A stretch of DNA of 64,000 nucleotides. Source: Tetracentron sinense. Taxonomy: Eukaryota; Streptophyta; Magnoliopsida; Trochodendrales; Trochodendraceae. Under the pieces are notes generated by a model. That model saw nothing but the letters and a program-made list of their open reading frames with translations, ran no database searches and was not told the DNA's origin. Where the stretch lies: positions 17,347,827 through 17,411,826 of the forward strand of contig CM026551.1 of assembly GCA_015143295.1 (NCBI GenBank). Reading direction: 5' to 3'. Shown piece after piece: positions 60,772 to 64,000 of the stretch. Position 1 is the stretch's first letter; each line of letters opens with the position of its first letter. The translations under genes were made by a program, and so were the position numbers.

Positions 60772-62340
60772 CCTATGTAGACTCACTCACTCAATTGGAC
60801 TTAGTGACAAGGTTTGAAATTACGGAAATCTCGATCATTTCGGTTCTCCAACCATAACCAAATTTCGAAAATTTTGGATTTATCGACAAAATTTTAAAAA
60901 AAATTATGCCTTTTTAAATATTTTATTAAATTAGATATATTCTTAATATTAAATTTTTGCCGAAATTTTGGAATAGTTCGAAAAAATAAAATTTTATTAA
61001 AATTTAATATATTTATATAATATTATTATTTTATTTTTTAAAATAGATTATAATTTTTTCAAACTTTCAACAAAATTTTGATGAAAGTTTCAAAATATTT
61101 CAGCATATTTCATGATATTATTTTTAAAAAATTAAAAAATATTTAAGAATAAATTTATGAATTTTTTCCAAAAGAAATCATGATTTCACAAAATTTCACG
61201 AAATCCAACTGAAATTTCAAACCTTACTTTGTAATGGACCATGATATCTCCAAATCTAGGTTTAATTTTTTAAAAATATTTTTTCTAAAAACCAAAGATT
61301 GGTCGATGAACCCTAAGAGTAGGTGAATCTTAACCACAGCTAAAGGATGTAAAAAGGGACATGTGGTGACCATAGGGCGTAACCGGTTTTGCGAAAAACT
61401 GATTACAATTGGAGAAGATCACTAGTCTTCCTATGAAGACCCATTCACTCAATTGGACTTAGTGACAAGGTTTGAAATTTCGGAAATCTCGATCATTTCA
61501 GTTCTCCAACCAGAACCAAATTTTCGATTTATCGAAAAAATTTTAAAAAATCCCTCTTTTAAAATATTTTATTAAATTAGATATATTCTTAATATAAAAT
61601 TTTTGCTGAAATTTTGGAATAATTCAAAAAAATAAAATTTTAGTACAATTTAATATATTTATATAATATAATTATTTTATTTTTTTAAATAGATTTTAAT
61701 TTTCACAAAATTTCGATGAAAATTTCAAAATATTTCATCATATTTCGTGATATTATTTAAAAAAAATTTAAGACTATTTAAGAATAAATTTATGAAAATT
61801 TTCCAAAAGAAATCATGATTTCACAAAATTTCACGAAATCCAACTGAAATTTCAAACCTTACTTTGTATTGACCATGATATCTCCTAAGGCTTTTGTGTT
61901 TTTGGGTTGAATGATATCTCTTAGTTAGCCCCTCCTCCCCCCGTCCCATTTTTTAAAAAATATTTTATTAAATTAGATATATTCTTAATATTTCACAAAA
62001 TTTTGTCCGAAATTTTGAAATATTTTTGCCAAAATTTTAGGAATAGTTTGAAAAGTATAAAATTTTATACCTTTATATAATATTATTATTTTATTTTTAA
62101 AAAATAGATTTTAATTTTTTCAAAATTTCACAAAATTTCGGTGAAATTTCAAAATATTTTGGCATATTATTAAAAAAGCTATTTAAGAATATATTTATGA
62201 AATTTTTCCAAAAGAAATCACGATTTCACAAAATTTCACGAAATCCAACTGAAATTTCAAATCTTACTTTGTAATGGGCCATGATATCTCCTGAAGCTTT
62301 TTTTTTTTGGTTGAATGATATCTCTTAGTTACCCCCTCCC
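60590..62340 (+). repeat. Tandem block of an AT-rich element, three partial copies
   Basis: Unit 1 runs about 60590-61250 and unit 2 about 61256-61890, a period near 655 bp. Each comprises the right half of the foldback MITE, then 'tagtcttcctatg', then an element bounded by AAGGTTTGAAATT and AATTTCAAACCTT (60809-61225 and 61467-61860). A third, shorter copy covers about 61945-62340. Shared words include 'aaatccaactgaaatttcaa', 'aaaagaaatcatgatttcac' and 'ccatgatatctcc'. The order shows segmental duplication rather than three separate insertions. Confidence 0.85.
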
Positions 62341-62351
62341 TAAAAAACTTT

Positions 62352-62603
62352 AAGCTTTTAGAATATCCGAAGGTGCACATTTTAACCATTTCTACCTAAA
62401 AAAACCTTAAAGCTATGTTTGGTTGCTAAGAAAATATATGAAAACATGGAAAATATATGAAAATTTCAGATTTCTAATACAATTCATTGTTGTGTTTTGT
62501 CTAATTTTCTTTTCTTTCCCATGTTTTTGCTTATTTTCTTGGCAACTAAACAGAAGATAAAGCTTTTAGAATATCCGAAGGTGCACATTTTAATCGTTTC
62601 TAG
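62352..62603. mobile_element. MITE between duplicated flanks
   Basis: About 62413-62552 has TIRs ATGTTTGGTTGCTAAGAAAA and, inverted, CTGTTTAGTTGCCAAGAAAA. Its surroundings 'aagcttttagaatatccgaa' and 'ggtgcacattttaa' occur on both sides (about 62352 and 62560), a 42-bp direct repeat too long for an ordinary TSD. Confidence 0.65.
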
Positions 62604-62639
62604 ATGAAGATATAGAAAGCAGCTAATAATAGACAATTT

Positions 62640-62920
62640 CTCTTTGGGTAGTGAGAATATTTGGGCCTCTTACCATCTAAGTCACTGGGTTGTGCAAATC
62701 CCCTTATACTACTACATAATCAAGAAAGTGGGGATAAATCCCAAATGGTGGCCAACAAGGGATTCAAACTCAACACCTCTCTTTTTTGAGGAGTGGCCTT
62801 GGCAACTAACTCAACCCCTCGTTGGTTAATACAAAATCTTAATTTTAAATTATTTAAGCTTAACCAGGGTTAAAGTGGTGTTAAAAGAGACACACGATAA
62901 TAGAGGTACGGTAGATAACG
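62640..62920 (-). mobile_element. Possible tRNA-derived SINE, minus strand, plus foldback end
   Basis: On the minus strand 'ggttgagttagttgcc' (A-box-like) is followed by GAGTTTGAATCCC (B-box-like, about 62770-62758). About 62850-62895 is the 'ggttaaagtggtgttaaaag' end word of the foldback family. No tail or TSD was fixed. Confidence 0.4.
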
Positions 62921-64000
62921 TTCTGATGGGTACACTTACCACTGCTCTTTTACTTATAAAATGGTTCTATCATCTTATTATTGGACCTTTATCATAATAC
63001 ATTATTAATGAATTTTATTACCACGATGAGCTCATTACTCAAATCCCTTTTACTTTTGAATTTCATTGAGCTGATAGAGTATTACTCTTAACTTTTAGAA
63101 CAGTAATCAATTTTATGTTTTAGGACGAACAAACCTCATTATTTTATACATATTCGATTATTTATAAATAAATGAATATAGACGGGATGTTATCTAAATA
63201 AGATTATTCATCATAGTGCCTATTTACGATAACACTTATTCATAATATTTTTTATTATATAATCAATTGTGACTGCAATAATCCGAACTAAACAACCCCT
63301 AAAGCTCTTGGGTTAAACCTCCTCCCCACACGTAGATGCTTGGAAATCTTCCAAGTTCATGACACGTTGATTAATAAAGTGTAAGTAAAAGAAAATCAAA
63401 GCGATAAAACAAAGGCAATGCCTATGATATGCCAATATGCCATGCTTTGCTACCTTTTTAATTTTAATTATTTTTGATGGACATGCATTGCCACCTTAAA
63501 GAGCAACAAAGGAAGAAAGCAACTTTTATAAATTAAATAAATAATCAAAGTAATTATATAATAAGAAGATTTGATCGTACCGCCGATTAGAATATATCAG
63601 AAAACAATAAAAAGCCAGGCGCTTGAAACAAGGTTACACGTTACGGCCAACGGGACGTGCCTGTTGCTAAGAGAACACACGTGCTATTTATTTGTCTCAT
63701 GTGTCTGTGCCCCCCTTCGGAATTATATTCATGACAGTGGATCCTCTCCAATTGCTATGAGGAGAGGCGCCACATGCCAATTTAATATTGATTTGAGCAC
63801 ATAACACATTGATTAACATGCACATAATATGTAACGTCTCTTTAGTGTTGCTGAGGGTTTTCTCACCAACAACAATTGAACCCACTTCTATATATAATCA
63901 TCTACAATTATGAAAAACATAAAAACCTATGAGAGTAAACTATCTTTTTCCCCCATAATATACCAATAAAAGTTATTTTGTAAATTGAGGACAAGAAATC
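62921..64000. other. AT-rich intergenic DNA
   Basis: No gene, RNA or recognised repeat is supported; the small open frames at 63571-63885 have no domain. Confidence 0.4.

Overview
This window is nuclear DNA of a flowering plant, probably a woody species with a repeat-rich, AT-rich genome. The signs are spliced GT-AG genes, plant-type L1 LINEs with RNase H, Ty3 and TRIM LTR elements, tRNA-type SINEs, dense hAT-like MITEs and a piece of chloroplast rpoC2. I cannot name the species. No bacterial, viral or CRISPR features are present.

One gene is clear: a four-exon BOI/SBP1-type RING E3 ubiquitin ligase gene at 55129-56393 (+, 316 aa). It starts with a conserved N-terminus and ends with an intact C3HC4 RING. 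Weak traces of a second, unrecognised spliced gene lie at 30.5-32.5 kb, with a possible leader exon near 13.1 kb. I could not confirm it.

Layout. 1.3-7.7 kb: a 6.4-kb non-autonomous Ty3 element (LTRs 1277-1984 and 6937-7654) transcribed on the minus strand. It keeps only the ends of gag, lacks pol, and carries on the opposite strand a decayed, once-spliced coiled-coil ORF, as in the Tat/Grande/Retand lineage. 8.8-9.8 kb: a palindromic dispersed repeat. 10.4-10.7 kb: plastid rpoC2 insert, abutting a degenerate LTR element. 13.7-15.75 kb: minus-strand LINE. 17.4-19.6 kb: LINE 3' end with target-site duplication (TSD), split by a 1.6-kb hAT-like element that holds a captured gene start. 21.1-29.3 kb: an old LINE split by about 4.2 kb of later insertions, including another LINE on the minus strand. 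33-54 kb: AT-rich intergenic DNA with a complete 362-bp TRIM, SINEs, nested hAT-like elements, foldback MITEs and microsatellites. 54.7-56.5 kb: the RING gene. 56.9-63 kb: more hAT-like MITEs, a tandemly duplicated AT-rich block and foldback elements.

No gene cluster or pathway can be read from the window. The content is mainly a record of nested transposition around one regulatory gene. Many elements still show diagnostic TSDs, so their limits and relative order can be given with some precision.
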